Assembly: GCA_021325365.1 (NCBI GenBank)
Contig: JAJPHF010000152.1
Location: 1 to 64,000 of the forward strand
Reading direction: 5' to 3'
Source of the DNA: Pseudomonadota bacterium
Lineage (GTDB): Bacteria > Chloroflexota > UBA6077 > JAJPHF01
DNA: 64,000 nt
In this document: positions 49,131 to 57,971 of the stretch, one piece after another
How the letters are laid out: each line of letters starts with the position of its first letter
How positions within the stretch are numbered: the first letter of the stretch is position 1
Position numbers and translations under genes: made by a program
Notes under the pieces: generated by a model
What the model was told of the DNA's origin: nothing
The model's database searches: none
Seen by the model: only the letters and a program-made list of their open reading frames with translations

Positions 49131-50599
49131 CGCCGCGCCAGCCGGTCCGGCGGCGCCTGCCCGCCCAGCTCGCCCGCGAGCGCCCCGAGCGTCCGCAGCG
49201 CCCGAGCGATCGGCCGCGACCACCCGGCCGCGCTGAGCCGCACACAGGACCGGTAGCGCGCCTTCGCCGAGAAGAGCGGCCCCGGCGCCACGCTGATCCC
49301 CGCCGCCCGCGCCCGCGCGTACAGCACCCGCGCGTCCACCGCCGCCGGCAGCTCGACCCACACCACCATGCCTCCCGCGGGCTCCACCACCCGTGTGCCC
49401 GACGGGAAATACTGCCGCACCGCCCCCACGACCGCCGCGACTTGCCGCGCATACGCTCGACGCATCGTCCGCAGGTGATAATCGTAGCTCCCGTTGGCCA
49501 GGAACTCGGCGATCGCCAGCTGCGGCAGCGTGGCCGTCGCCAGATTGCGGGCCATCTTGAGCTGCTCGACCCGCGCCTGATACCGCCCGGCGGCGATCCA
49601 GCCCACACGGTAACCCGGCGCTAGCGTCTTCGAGAACGACGAGCAGAGCAGCACCAGCCCGCGCGTGTCGTACGCCTTCGCCACGCGCGGCCGTTCCGCC
49701 CCGAAGCACAGGTCGCCGTAGATGTCGTCCTCGATCAGCGGCACGTCATGCTCGCTCAGCAGCGCCACCAGCGCCCGCTTCCGTTCGTCGGTCAGGCAGG
49801 TGCCCAGCGGATTGCTGAAGTTCGACATCACCACCGCCGCCCGCAGCGGTGTCTCGGCCAGCGCGTAGCGCAGCGCGCTCAGGCTGATGCCTTCCTGCGG
49901 GTGCGTCGGGATCTCGACGGCGCGCAGGCCCAGCGTCTCGATCGCCTGCAGCAAGCCGTAGTAGGTGGGCGACTCGACCGCCACCGCGTCGCCCGGCTGG
50001 CAAACGGCCTGGAGCGCGAGGTTGAGCGCCTCCTGGCAGCCATTGGTGGTCACGATGTCGTCCGGCGTGAGCGTGCAGCCGGTTGCCAGCGCCCGCCGCG
50101 CCACCTGCACCCGCAGCTCCAGGCAGCCCGCTGGCGCGTCATAGGCCACCCCGCGCTCGGGACAGCGACGGCTCAGCGTGGTGAGCAGCCGGTGGAGCTT
50201 GGCCGCGGGCAGCAAGGCGGCGTCCGGCACCGCCGCCCCGAGCGGCACCAGCCGGGGATCGCCGATGTCGCGCAGCACCATCAGCATCAGCTCGGCCGCG
50301 CTGAGCGCGGTGGGGTCCGGCGTCGCGTCGCGCGCCGGTGCGACCCAGGGCTCGGGCGTCGTCGCTCGCACGTAGTAGCCCGACTGCGGCCGGCCCTCGA
50401 TCAGCCCGCGGTCCTCCAGCAGCCGGTAGGCTTGCACAACGGTGCTGATGCTCACGCCCTGCTGCTGGCTCAACTGGCGCACGGACGGCACCCGGCCGCC
50501 GGCGGGCAGCGTGCCCTGCTCGATCAGCCAGCCCACGTGCGCCGCTACCCGCTCGTAGCGCCGTCCGCCGTCGACCGCCGTGCCCCGCTCCGTCGCCAT
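49127..50599 (-). CDS. MocR-family transcriptional regulator (GntR HTH plus aminotransferase fold)
   Basis: A 490-residue regulator. Residues 14-80 are a GntR winged helix (AGGRVPSVRQLSQQQGVSIS and VVQAYRLLEDRGLIEGRPQS), and from about 110 a fold-type I aminotransferase domain with the PLP lysine in SFSKTLAPGYRVGW (Lys 324). MocR proteins sense PLP or an amine and usually control the neighbouring divergent gene. Here that is the DUF2917 gene, with a large palindrome between. ATG 50599 gives the normal N-terminus. Confidence 0.92.
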   Translation of the reverse strand: MATERGTAVDGGRRYERVAAHVGWLIEQGTLPAGGRVPSVRQLSQQQGVSISTVVQAYRLLEDRGLIEGRPQSGYYVRATTPEPWVAPARDATPDPTALSAAELMLMVLRDIGDPRLVPLGAAVPDAALLPAAKLHRLLTTLSRRCPERGVAYDAPAGCLELRVQVARRALATGCTLTPDDIVTTNGCQEALNLALQAVCQPGDAVAVESPTYYGLLQAIETLGLRAVEIPTHPQEGISLSALRYALAETPLRAAVVMSNFSNPLGTCLTDERKRALVALLSEHDVPLIEDDIYGDLCFGAERPRVAKAYDTRGLVLLCSSFSKTLAPGYRVGWIAAGRYQARVEQLKMARNLATATLPQLAIAEFLANGSYDYHLRTMRRAYARQVAAVVGAVRQYFPSGTRVVEPAGGMVVWVELPAAVDARVLYARARAAGISVAPGPLFSAKARYRSCVRLSAAGWSRPIARALRTLGALAGELGGQAPPDRLARR

Positions 50600-50693
50600 C
50601 CCGTGTCGCCCCCTGCGCGCGGCCCCCCTGCCGGGCCACTCCGGTTCTAGCCCACGACGGTCCGCACCCACAAGACACAGCGCCCCCGGCGCG

Positions 50694-50734
50694 GCACCAG
50701 CACAGTTGGGCGAACAGACCAACTGTACTGGTGC
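50694..50734. promoter_or_regulatory. Large palindrome, probable MocR operator
   Basis: GCACCAGCACAGTTGG (50694-50709) and CCAACTGTACTGGTGC (50719-50734) are inverted repeats with one mismatch and a 9-base spacer. They lie about 95 bases upstream of the MocR start and 80 before the DUF2917 gene. Confidence 0.75.
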
Positions 50735-50815
50735 GGTGAGCGGTGCGGTGCGTCTAGGCGGGCGGCTGCCGGCGGGGTATCGTCGATGCAGGACAGCGCA
50801 AAGGGAGGCATGGCG

Positions 50816-51094
50816 ATGACGCTCGCGCTCGCGCACCCCGCACGGAGGGTCGTGTCCCTCGCCCCGGGCCAGGTCTGGAGCTTGGACCCCGTTGGCCCCG
50901 AGACGGTCCTGCGGTGTGTGGCGGGCCGCTGCTGGGTCACGCAGGCGGACGACCGAGCCGACTACGATCTCCGCGCTGGCGCTACCCTGGAGCTGCGACG
51001 GCACGGCCGAGTGGTGGTGCAAGCGCTCGTGCCCACGACGCTCCGGGTGCGCGCCGCCCGCCCCGCCAGCGACCCAGAGCAGCTTGCCGGCTAG
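50816..51094 (+). CDS. DUF2917 domain protein
   Basis: A 92-residue protein of the DUF2917 cupin-like family: RRVVSLAPGQVWSLDPVGPE, TVLRCVAGRCWVTQADDRAD and DLRAGATLELRRHGRVVVQA. The family has no known function but is often next to MocR-type regulators. ATG 50816 has AGGGAGG seven bases upstream; ATG 50810 is too close to that site. It diverges from the MocR gene. Confidence 0.88.
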   Translation: MTLALAHPARRVVSLAPGQVWSLDPVGPETVLRCVAGRCWVTQADDRADYDLRAGATLELRRHGRVVVQALVPTTLRVRAARPASDPEQLAG

Positions 51095-51110
51095 GCGAGC
51101 AGCAGCGACT

Positions 51111-51597
51111 CGTAGGGGCGGGTTTCATGCCCGCCCGCGGCCTGTGGCGCGGAATACGGCAAGCGCCACTGCCGCCGCCCCGGCGCCGCTCCGATCACTG
51201 CTCCCGCGCGCCTCGCCGGACACCGCGGTCGCGTAGGGGCGGGTTTCATGCCCGCCCGCGGCCCGCAGGCCGCAGCCCCGGCGCCGCTCGGAGCGTGCTT
51301 CGGCGCGCCTGCCGGGCGCCGGGGTCGCGTAGGGGCCGGGTCTGGTGCCCGCCCGCGGCCTGTGGCGCGGAATACTGCAAGCGCCACGGCCCCCGTCCCG
51401 GGGCCGGAGCCACCGGGCGGGCCGGCGCCGCGGGGGCGTGGGGCGCGGCCTACGGCAAGCGCCACGGCCCCCGTCCCGGCGCCGGCGCGACCGGGCGGGC
51501 CGGCGTAGCGGGGGCGTGGGGCGCGGCCTACGGCAAGCGCCCCTGGCCGTAGTCCCCGGTCGGCCGCCTGCTCCGCCTGGCTGCAAACCGCTGTAGG
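51111..51597. repeat. Tandem array of intergenic repeat B
   Basis: Unit starts at about 51111, 51232, 51328, 51436 and 51510. Full units read CGTAGGGGCGGGTTTCATGC, CCGCCCGCGGCCTGTGGCGC and TACGGCAAGCGCCAC; later ones keep only the last part. Units are 75-120 bases, unequal and without spacers, so not a CRISPR. The 582-base gap holds no gene. A single copy is at 20021. Confidence 0.85.
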
Positions 51598-51676
51598 TGG
51601 AATCACCGCCGCCGGCTTCACAATTACGCAACTACAGTGCGCCAGGCCCGGGCCAGAAGCCCCAGCGGAGCGCGAG

Positions 51677-52684
51677 TCACCCGGGCCGCACGACGAGGAT
51701 GTGGTCCCGGCCCCGCTCGCCGCCCCAGATCCCCGCCGACGTTCCGCTAAGCTGCGCCACGTTCGACGGGCGGGAGATCGTGACGGTCGTGAACGTCTCG
51801 GTCGTCGGATCGAAGCGCACCACCGTGTCGGCGTCGGTGTCGGTGAGCCATACCTGGTCGCGCTCGTCCACGTAGACGGCGTATGCTCGCGGGTTGTTGC
51901 CCGGCAGGCGCCATTCGGCCCACTCGCCCGTCGCGGGATCGTAGCGGCCGACTTGGCCGGCGTTGTACTCGCTCACCCACAGCCGCCCCGCGGAGTCCGG
52001 CCACACGCGGCGCACGCCGGCGCGGGCGGTCGGCGGGTCGATCACCGTCACGGAGCCGTCGTCGCCGTCGATGCGGCCCAGGTAGCTGCCGGCCAGCGAG
52101 GCGAAGTAGACCGTGCCGTCCGGCGCCGTCGAGATCCCATACGGCCCCGCGCCCCGCGGCGCCGCGAACTGCTCCACGACCCCGACCGCCGGGTCGAGCC
52201 GCCCGATGTAACCGCTCTGCCCAGTGAACCACAATACCCCGCGCCGGTCGAAGGTCGCGGTGTTGAGATTCGCCCGCGGGCCGGGCAGCGGGAAAACTTG
52301 CGCCTGCAGGCTGTCCGGATCGATCCGCACGATCGCGTTCAGGCCGCCATCCGTGACCCAGACCGCTTTGTCCGGCCCCATGATCACGCCGTGCGGTGCC
52401 GAGCCCTGCCCCAGGTCCACCGTCTTGTAGTCGCCCGTGGCCGGATCGAGCCGGCCCACCGTCCCGTCGCCCTGTCCCGTGTACCAGACGCCGCCCGCCC
52501 CGTCGGGCACCGCGTCGTGCGGGTGGCTGCCCGCGGCCACCGCGTACTCCTGCACCGCCAGTCCCGGCGCGCCGAGCCCCTGCGCGCGCGCCGCCGGTCC
52601 GCCACTGACGATCAGCACACCTAGCGCCAGGGGAATTACGAGCAACCAAGACACCCAGCCCCGACTCCGAAGGCACCCGGCCAT
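51677..52684 (-). CDS. Secreted beta-propeller, virginiamycin B lyase-like
   Basis: A 335-residue exported protein. The signal peptide ends at AARAQ. Six or seven repeats such as GVWYTGQGDGTVGRLDPATG, VLWFTGQSGYIGRLDPAVG, RLWVSEYNAGQVGRYDPATG and QVWLTDTDADTVVRFDPTTE build an NHL/Vgb-type propeller. Vgb opens streptogramin rings, but most homologues are of unknown function and I cannot confirm the catalytic His set. ATG 52684 is chosen because it begins the signal peptide. Confidence 0.85.
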   Translation of the reverse strand: MAGCLRSRGWVSWLLVIPLALGVLIVSGGPAARAQGLGAPGLAVQEYAVAAGSHPHDAVPDGAGGVWYTGQGDGTVGRLDPATGDYKTVDLGQGSAPHGVIMGPDKAVWVTDGGLNAIVRIDPDSLQAQVFPLPGPRANLNTATFDRRGVLWFTGQSGYIGRLDPAVGVVEQFAAPRGAGPYGISTAPDGTVYFASLAGSYLGRIDGDDGSVTVIDPPTARAGVRRVWPDSAGRLWVSEYNAGQVGRYDPATGEWAEWRLPGNNPRAYAVYVDERDQVWLTDTDADTVVRFDPTTETFTTVTISRPSNVAQLSGTSAGIWGGERGRDHILVVRPG

Positions 52685-52826
52685 GGTATCCCTCCACGCA
52701 CCCCCACGCTCACGGCACGCTCGGCCGATAGACACAACTTACCACAGCGCTTGGCCAACCCCCCGCGTTATGGCCCGGTGCCCCAGGCGAGCCTGTCGCT
52801 CCCTGGCAGGGCGGCTCACGCGCCGC

Positions 52827-54263
52827 TTATGGCTTGCCGACGGCGCTCGCGATGCTGGCCAGGAGGAGCAGCGCGCTGACGCCGGCCAGGACGTAGGCAA
52901 CGGCGTGCAGGCCGTCGCTGCTGGCCGACGTGCCGAAGGCCAGCCCGAGCAGGCTGGTGGAGAGGATCGCTCCCACGTAGCGAAAGGTCTGGAACTGGCC
53001 GCCCGCGGCGCCCATCTGGTTGGGCGGGGCATGCTCGTACAGGGCGGCTTGCAGGCCGAGGTTGTTGAAGCCGTTGGGAATCCCCAGCACCACGCCGACG
53101 GCGAGGATCACGATCACCGCCGTGGTCGCGCTGAAGAGCAGCAGCAAGAGAGAGCCCGCGGTGAGCACGAAAGCGCCGACGACGAGCGCTGGTCCGGGGC
53201 CAGAGCGGCTGATGAGTCGCGCCGCCACGGGGGTGGCCAGCACGCCCACGCCGGAGATCGGTAGCAGCAGGAGCCCCGCCAGGCCGCTCTCGAGGCCGCG
53301 CACCTGTTCCAGCCAGACCGGCAGGCTGAAGAACACCGTGTAGAAGACCAGGTTGACGCCCGCGAACTGGGCGTAGACGCCGACCAGCGGGCGGTTCGCG
53401 CCCAGCATGCGGACGTTGAGAAACGGCTCGGCTACGCCGCGCTCGCGTAGCACGAGCAGGCCCGCGGCGATCAGCGCGACGGGCAGCAAGGGCCACAGCG
53501 GGCCGCTCGACAGCGACAGCAGGAACCCGAGGAGACTGATCAGCATCTCGCTGAACAACCCGATGCCGGGCAAGTCGACGGTCTTCAACACCGCGCGGGC
53601 GACGGCACGGCGCGACGACGATGCCGTCATGGCGGCCAGGCCAGGAGCCGGATCGGCCGGCAGCCAACGCAACGCGAGCATCAAGCTCACGGCGGTGATC
53701 GGGAGGTTCACTAGGAAGATCGCGGGCCAGCCCGCGATCTCCGCCAGAAACCCGCCGAGCACCGGCCCCAGCGCGACGCTTACCGACGACGTGATGTTGA
53801 TCGCGCCGAGCGTGCCGGCGGGCGCCTTCCCCTGCGGATCGCCCGCGCGAATGATGGCGAGTCCCGCCGGGTACGCGGCCGAGGTGCCGAGCGCCTGCAC
53901 CATCCGCAAGGCGACCAGCCACCCGAACGCCGGCACGAGCGGCGCGAGCGCCCCCGACGCGCCTACCAGCAGCAAGCCAGCGCAGAAGACGCGCCGCGGG
54001 CCGAACAGGTCGGCGAACCGCCCCATCAAGGGCTGCGCGACCGCCGCCGCCAGCGCGAAGCCAGAGAGCAGCCACGACGCGGTGGCCACGCTGACCCGGA
54101 AGTCCGCCTGGATCAGCACGAGCGCCACGGCGATCATCGACGAGTTGAGCGGGTTCAGCAGCGTTCCCGCCAACACCGCGCCGACCAGCCGTCGCCCAGC
54201 CGGGCGCGTGCTCTTCGCCGCCGCTGCAGCCGTGTAGAGTTGTGCGCCGTGGGTGGTTCCCAC
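52827..54263 (-). CDS. MFS transporter, DHA2 family
   Basis: A 478-residue protein with about 14 hydrophobic helices. LLNPLNSSMIAVALVLIQAD, GRFADLFGPRRV and ALGPVLGGFLAEIAGWPAIFLVN match the drug:proton antiporter motifs A and C. The start is GTG 54263. It is followed upstream by an NTF2-like gene and a LysR regulator, which may control it. Substrate unknown. Confidence 0.9.
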   Translation of the reverse strand: MGTTHGAQLYTAAAAAKSTRPAGRRLVGAVLAGTLLNPLNSSMIAVALVLIQADFRVSVATASWLLSGFALAAAVAQPLMGRFADLFGPRRVFCAGLLLVGASGALAPLVPAFGWLVALRMVQALGTSAAYPAGLAIIRAGDPQGKAPAGTLGAINITSSVSVALGPVLGGFLAEIAGWPAIFLVNLPITAVSLMLALRWLPADPAPGLAAMTASSSRRAVARAVLKTVDLPGIGLFSEMLISLLGFLLSLSSGPLWPLLPVALIAAGLLVLRERGVAEPFLNVRMLGANRPLVGVYAQFAGVNLVFYTVFFSLPVWLEQVRGLESGLAGLLLLPISGVGVLATPVAARLISRSGPGPALVVGAFVLTAGSLLLLLFSATTAVIVILAVGVVLGIPNGFNNLGLQAALYEHAPPNQMGAAGGQFQTFRYVGAILSTSLLGLAFGTSASSDGLHAVAYVLAGVSALLLLASIASAVGKP

Positions 54264-54340
54264 GCGAGGCCCCCCGGACGCGCGATGCTCGCCGCCTGCT
54301 CGATCTCTGGGATCGATGCTGGTAGTCTGTTAACGCGGGC

Positions 54341-54700
54341 CTAGCTGCCGGATTCGGGGCGGTCGATGATTCGCAGCCAGGTTCCGTCCGGCTGGCGGCG
54401 CGCAACCTGCGCCCTGGCGCCAGCCCCATCGCCGGGCCGCGTCGCGGTGAGGGCGAGATCGTCGTAGCGCAGGGTGGGCAACGGCCCCTCCAGCTCGAAG
54501 TGCGGTTTGGCCGCCAGCATCTGCTCGAACACCGCGCGGATCGCCTCCCGCCCGACCGTCACCTGGCCGGGGGGGTAGCCGAGTACCGCATCGGGCTCAT
54601 ATAGCTCCACGAGCCCCTCGGCGTCGCCCGCGTTCACCCGCTCCACGAAGAGCCGCGCCAGGTCGTCCGGCTGCGCTGCCCGCTCACGTCGACTGGTCAT
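54341..54700 (-). CDS. NTF2-like/SnoaL-type protein (YybH-like)
   Basis: A 119-residue cone-shaped alpha+beta protein: DLARLFVERVNAGDAEGLVELYEPDAVLGYPPG followed by GREAIRAVFEQMLAAKPHFELEG. The family covers ketosteroid-isomerase-like enzymes and many proteins of unknown role. It is divergent from LysR with an A+T-rich operator region between, so it is a good candidate LysR target together with the MFS gene. Confidence 0.85.
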   Translation of the reverse strand: MTSRRERAAQPDDLARLFVERVNAGDAEGLVELYEPDAVLGYPPGQVTVGREAIRAVFEQMLAAKPHFELEGPLPTLRYDDLALTATRPGDGAGARAQVARRQPDGTWLRIIDRPESGS

Positions 54701-54738
54701 CTCCAGCCTCCCGATCCGAACTGGGGTCGCTCTGTCCC

Positions 54739-54820
54739 CATTATCTGCCCCGAATATCTAGAATTCCAACAACTAGTTATTCTATCCACTAGAACCAGAC
54801 GTTATGATATGACGTCAGGC
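54739..54820. promoter_or_regulatory. Divergent control region of the LysR and NTF2-like genes
   Basis: An A+T-rich patch, unlike the surroundings, carries inverted repeats CTAGT (54773-54777) and ACTAG (54788-54792) and a related CTAGAATT at 54758. LysR regulators normally bind a T-N11-A palindrome in such a place. Confidence 0.55.
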
Positions 54821-54863
54821 GAAGGGCCCGCAGCGGTGGCAGGGGAGGTGGACCTGAACGGCT

Positions 54864-55763
54864 ATGGAGCTGCATCAGTTGGAATACTTCGTCGCCGTGG
54901 CCGAGGAGGCGAGCTTCACGAAGGCGGCCGCGAAGCTGCACGTCGCCCAGCCCGGCGTGAGCGCGCAGATCCGCCGTCTGGAGCGCGAGCTAGGCCAGCC
55001 CCTGTTCGATCGCTCGGCGCGCGCGGTGCGCCTGACCGAGGTCGGCGCCGCCGTCCTACCCTACGCCCGCGCCGCGCTCGGAGCCGTCGCCGGCGCGCGG
55101 CTCGCCGTCGACGAGCTCACCGGGTTGGTGCGGGGGCGCGTCGCGGTGGGGATGATCAGCTCGTGCTCGTCCCTCGACCTGCCCAACCTGTTGGCCGATT
55201 TCCACCAACAGCACCCGGCCGTGGAGATCACCCTCTCCGAGGCCAATTCCGACCGCTTGCTCGAAGCGCTCCAGGCTGGGCACCTGGACATGGCACTAGT
55301 GGGCTTGGCCTCCCCGCCGCCGCCGAGCATCCAGACCCTGGTGGTCGCGGACGAGCCCATTGTGGCCGCCGTTAGTCCTGCCGATGCGCTGGCGGGGACC
55401 ACCAGCATCACCCTGGAAGCCGTCCTGCAGCGACCGCTCATCAGTCTCCCCCGCGGCACCGGCTTGCGCTCCTGCCTCGACGAGGCCTGTGCCAGCGCGG
55501 GCTTCGAGCCGCATATCGCCTTTGAAGCCAGCGACCCCAACGTCCTCGCGCAACTCGCCGCGAGGGGGCTGGGCGTGGCCATCTTGCCGCAGTCCGTCGC
55601 CAACGCCCACCCGGCAGAGCTCCACGTGATGGACATCACGCGCCCCCGGCTCCGCGGCCGCCTCGAGCTTGCCTGGCGGGCCGATGGACCGATCAGCCCG
55701 GCCGCCCGGGCGCTCATCAGCCACGCGCGCCGCGCGCTGGCCGACCGCTCGCCCGCCCGCTGA
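54864..55763 (+). CDS. LysR family transcriptional regulator
   Basis: A 299-residue regulator. MELHQLEYFVAVAEEASFTKAAAKLHVAQPGVSAQIRRLERELGQPLFDR is the standard LysR winged helix; a two-lobed sensor domain follows from residue 90. It should sense a small molecule and act on the divergent NTF2-like gene and perhaps the MFS pump. Start ATG 54864 gives the canonical N-terminus. Confidence 0.94.
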   Translation: MELHQLEYFVAVAEEASFTKAAAKLHVAQPGVSAQIRRLERELGQPLFDRSARAVRLTEVGAAVLPYARAALGAVAGARLAVDELTGLVRGRVAVGMISSCSSLDLPNLLADFHQQHPAVEITLSEANSDRLLEALQAGHLDMALVGLASPPPPSIQTLVVADEPIVAAVSPADALAGTTSITLEAVLQRPLISLPRGTGLRSCLDEACASAGFEPHIAFEASDPNVLAQLAARGLGVAILPQSVANAHPAELHVMDITRPRLRGRLELAWRADGPISPAARALISHARRALADRSPAR

Positions 55764-55793
55764 CCGCCCCGGCCTTCCGATGGAGCAAGAGGA

Positions 55794-55826
55794 AGCGCCC
55801 CTGGCGGGCTGACCGCCAGGGGCGCT
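55794..55826. terminator. Perfect hairpin between convergent LysR and amidohydrolase genes
   Basis: AGCGCCCCTGGCGG and CCGCCAGGGGCGCT form a 14-base-pair stem with a 5-base loop. Its position between convergent genes fits a bidirectional terminator. Confidence 0.75.
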
Positions 55827-55879
55827 CGCGGGCTGCGCGTTCGGGCTTACCAGTAGTAGACGGTCGGCCCGGGGGGCCG

Positions 55880-56953
55880 CTAGACCAGCTCCGGCACCCG
55901 CAGCTGGTACAGCTTCAGGCAGTTGTCCTGCACCAGCTTGCGCCGCACGTCGGCCGACAGGTGGCCCAGCGTGCGCCCGATCACCTCGCGCGAGTTCGGC
56001 CACGTCGAGTTCGGGTGCGGGAAGTCGTTCGACCACATGCAGTTGTCCTGCCCCCACCACTCCAGGCAGCGGCCCCCCACCGCGTCGTTGAAGAACGTCG
56101 CGTAGATCTGGCGGTCGAAGTACTTGCTCGGCACCATGCTCATCGGCGGCGGGTTCACCTTCACGAAGCGGTTGTAATAGTAGTCCCACTGCTGCAGCGT
56201 GAACGGCAGCCAGCCGATCTCGTTCTCCACGACGACGAGCTTCAGCCGCGGGTAGCGCTCCAGAATGCCGTAGAAGATGAAGTCGAACAGCGCGTTCGCC
56301 GCGTCCGCCGTCTTCAGGTTCACGCTGCCGCGGTACGACTCGATGGTCTTCTGCTCGAGGTTCTTGCTGTAGTTGTGGCCGGTCAGGATGTGCAGGCTGA
56401 TCGGCGCGTCGAGGTCCTGGCAGGCCGCCCAGAAGCGGTTATAGTGGTCCGAGTAGAACGGCAGGTCGGCGTGCGGCGCCTGCCAGATCAGCGCGCCTTG
56501 CAAGCCCGCCTTGCGGCAGCGCTCCAGCTCCTGCACCGCGTGGTCGATGTCGTACACGGAGATGCAGGGAATGCCCACCAGGCGGTCGTTGTCCACCTGG
56601 CAGTACTCGATCAGCCAGTCGTTGTACAGGCGGAAGCACGCCTCTTGCAGCCGCGCGTCGTCAAGCCCGAACAGCCGCAGGCCGAACGTCGGGTAGAGCA
56701 CCTCGGCGCTCACGCCGTCCATCGCCATCTCTTCGAGCCGCGCGTTCGGGTCGTGGCCGCCCGGCCGCCCCTGGAAGCCGCTCACGTCCCCTACGCGCCC
56801 GGCGGTGAACTTCGGCGCCTGGTCCTGGAACTGGCTCGGCAGGTTCTTCACCCAGAACTCCGGGTGCTCCATCACGTGCGAGTCGGCCGAGATCAGGATC
56901 TCCCCGTTCGACTGCGCGTCCTTCGCGTGCGGCAGGGTGGTCGGCGTGCTCAT
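55880..56953 (-). CDS. Amidohydrolase family protein (COG2159 type)
   Basis: A 357-residue TIM-barrel enzyme. Metal residues appear in SADSHVMEHPEF, LHILTGHNYSK and WSNDFPHPNSTWPNS, a pattern seen in large amidohydrolase/decarboxylase proteins of Chloroflexota and Actinobacteria. Substrate unknown. GGAGAGG before ATG 56953. It resembles the protein at 18804. Confidence 0.88.
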   Translation of the reverse strand: MSTPTTLPHAKDAQSNGEILISADSHVMEHPEFWVKNLPSQFQDQAPKFTAGRVGDVSGFQGRPGGHDPNARLEEMAMDGVSAEVLYPTFGLRLFGLDDARLQEACFRLYNDWLIEYCQVDNDRLVGIPCISVYDIDHAVQELERCRKAGLQGALIWQAPHADLPFYSDHYNRFWAACQDLDAPISLHILTGHNYSKNLEQKTIESYRGSVNLKTADAANALFDFIFYGILERYPRLKLVVVENEIGWLPFTLQQWDYYYNRFVKVNPPPMSMVPSKYFDRQIYATFFNDAVGGRCLEWWGQDNCMWSNDFPHPNSTWPNSREVIGRTLGHLSADVRRKLVQDNCLKLYQLRVPELV

Positions 56954-57140
56954 GGCCCTCTCCTTTCGGCGCTGCGAACCGCGTCGCGGCGCAGCCGCGC
57001 CCGGCGACGCATCACGGACCGCGCGGCGGCCGTCCCCGCGCACCGCCCCCGGCCCCTTGACAGCCTGATGGGCAGGAGTCCGCTCCCCCTGATATTCCCA
57101 CCCGGGCCCCGCCCCTGTCCAGAGGCCCAGGAGCCACTCC

Positions 57141-57184
57141 TCTCCCCCTTCCCACATTGGGAGGGGGGCCGGGGGGGTAGGTCC
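57141..57184. repeat. Intergenic repeat A, partial copy
   Basis: CTCCCCCTTCCCACATTGGG followed by AGGGGGGCCGGGGGGGTAGG matches the 3' half of repeat A at 5348. It lies in the 256-base gap between the amidohydrolase and SDR genes. Confidence 0.7.
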
Positions 57185-57209
57185 GTCCCTCTCCCCCATC
57201 CCCTATCCT

Positions 57210-57971
57210 CTACCCGATGTACAGCCCGCCGTTCACGTCCACCACGGTGCCGCTGATGTAGCTCGCGTCCTCGCTGCACAGGAAGGCGATGGCCGCCGCC
57301 GGCTCGTCGCACGCCGCCACCCGCCCGGCCGGAATCAGGCTCTCGATGAACGCGCGCTCCGCCGCCGGCTTCGCCTCCCAGCGCGCCGCCACGCGCTCGC
57401 TCAGCGTCACGCCCGGCGCCACGACGTTCACCGTCACCCCAAACGGCGCTAGCTCGGCCGCGCACTGCCGGCTGAACCCGATCACCCCCGCCTTCGACGC
57501 GGTGTAGTGCGCGCCGCCGAACAGGCTACGCGTCCGCCCCGCCACCGACGACACGTTCACGATCCGCCCGTAGCGCTGCGCTTTCATGTGCGGCACCACC
57601 GCCCGCGTGCAGAGGAACAGCCCGCGCAGGTTGAGGGTCAGCACCGCGTCCCACTCCTCCTCGCTGATCTCCTCCACCGGTCGCTGCGGGGTGCTGCCGC
57701 CCACGGCGTTCACCAGGATCTCCAGCCGCCCCAGGGCCTCGTGCGCCGCCGCCACGGCCTCCGTCACCGGGCCGCTCTCGCGCACGTCCACGGGGTAGGT
57801 GTGTACGCGGCCCGCCATCATCTCGCGCGCCCGCCCGGCCACGCTCTCCAGGCGCGCGGCGTCGCAGTCGAAGAGCGCCAGGTCATGGCCCGCCGCGGCC
57901 AGCCGCGCGACGACCGCCGCGCCGATGCCGTTCGCCGCGCCGGTGATCAGCGCTGCGCGCCGGGTGCTCAT
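57210..57971 (-). CDS. SDR family oxidoreductase coupled to the chorismate-utilising enzyme
   Basis: A 253-residue classical SDR: TGAANGIGAA, VDVRESGPV, NAVGGSTPQRP, NVSSVAGRTRSLFGGAHYTASKAG with catalytic Ser, Tyr and Lys, and the C-terminal SGTVVDVNGGLYIG. ATG 57971 overlaps the stop of the chorismate-enzyme gene as ATGA. EntA, which makes dihydroxybenzoate, is an SDR paired with isochorismate synthase, but no isochorismatase is present, so that role is doubtful. Confidence 0.9.
   Translation of the reverse strand: MSTRRAALITGAANGIGAAVVARLAAAGHDLALFDCDAARLESVAGRAREMMAGRVHTYPVDVRESGPVTEAVAAAHEALGRLEILVNAVGGSTPQRPVEEISEEEWDAVLTLNLRGLFLCTRAVVPHMKAQRYGRIVNVSSVAGRTRSLFGGAHYTASKAGVIGFSRQCAAELAPFGVTVNVVAPGVTLSERVAARWEAKPAAERAFIESLIPAGRVAACDEPAAAIAFLCSEDASYISGTVVDVNGGLYIG

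Noticed and set aside
51111..51597. Possible CRISPR array
   Set aside because: Units are 75-120 bases, unequal and directly joined. No regular spacers and no cas genes are present.
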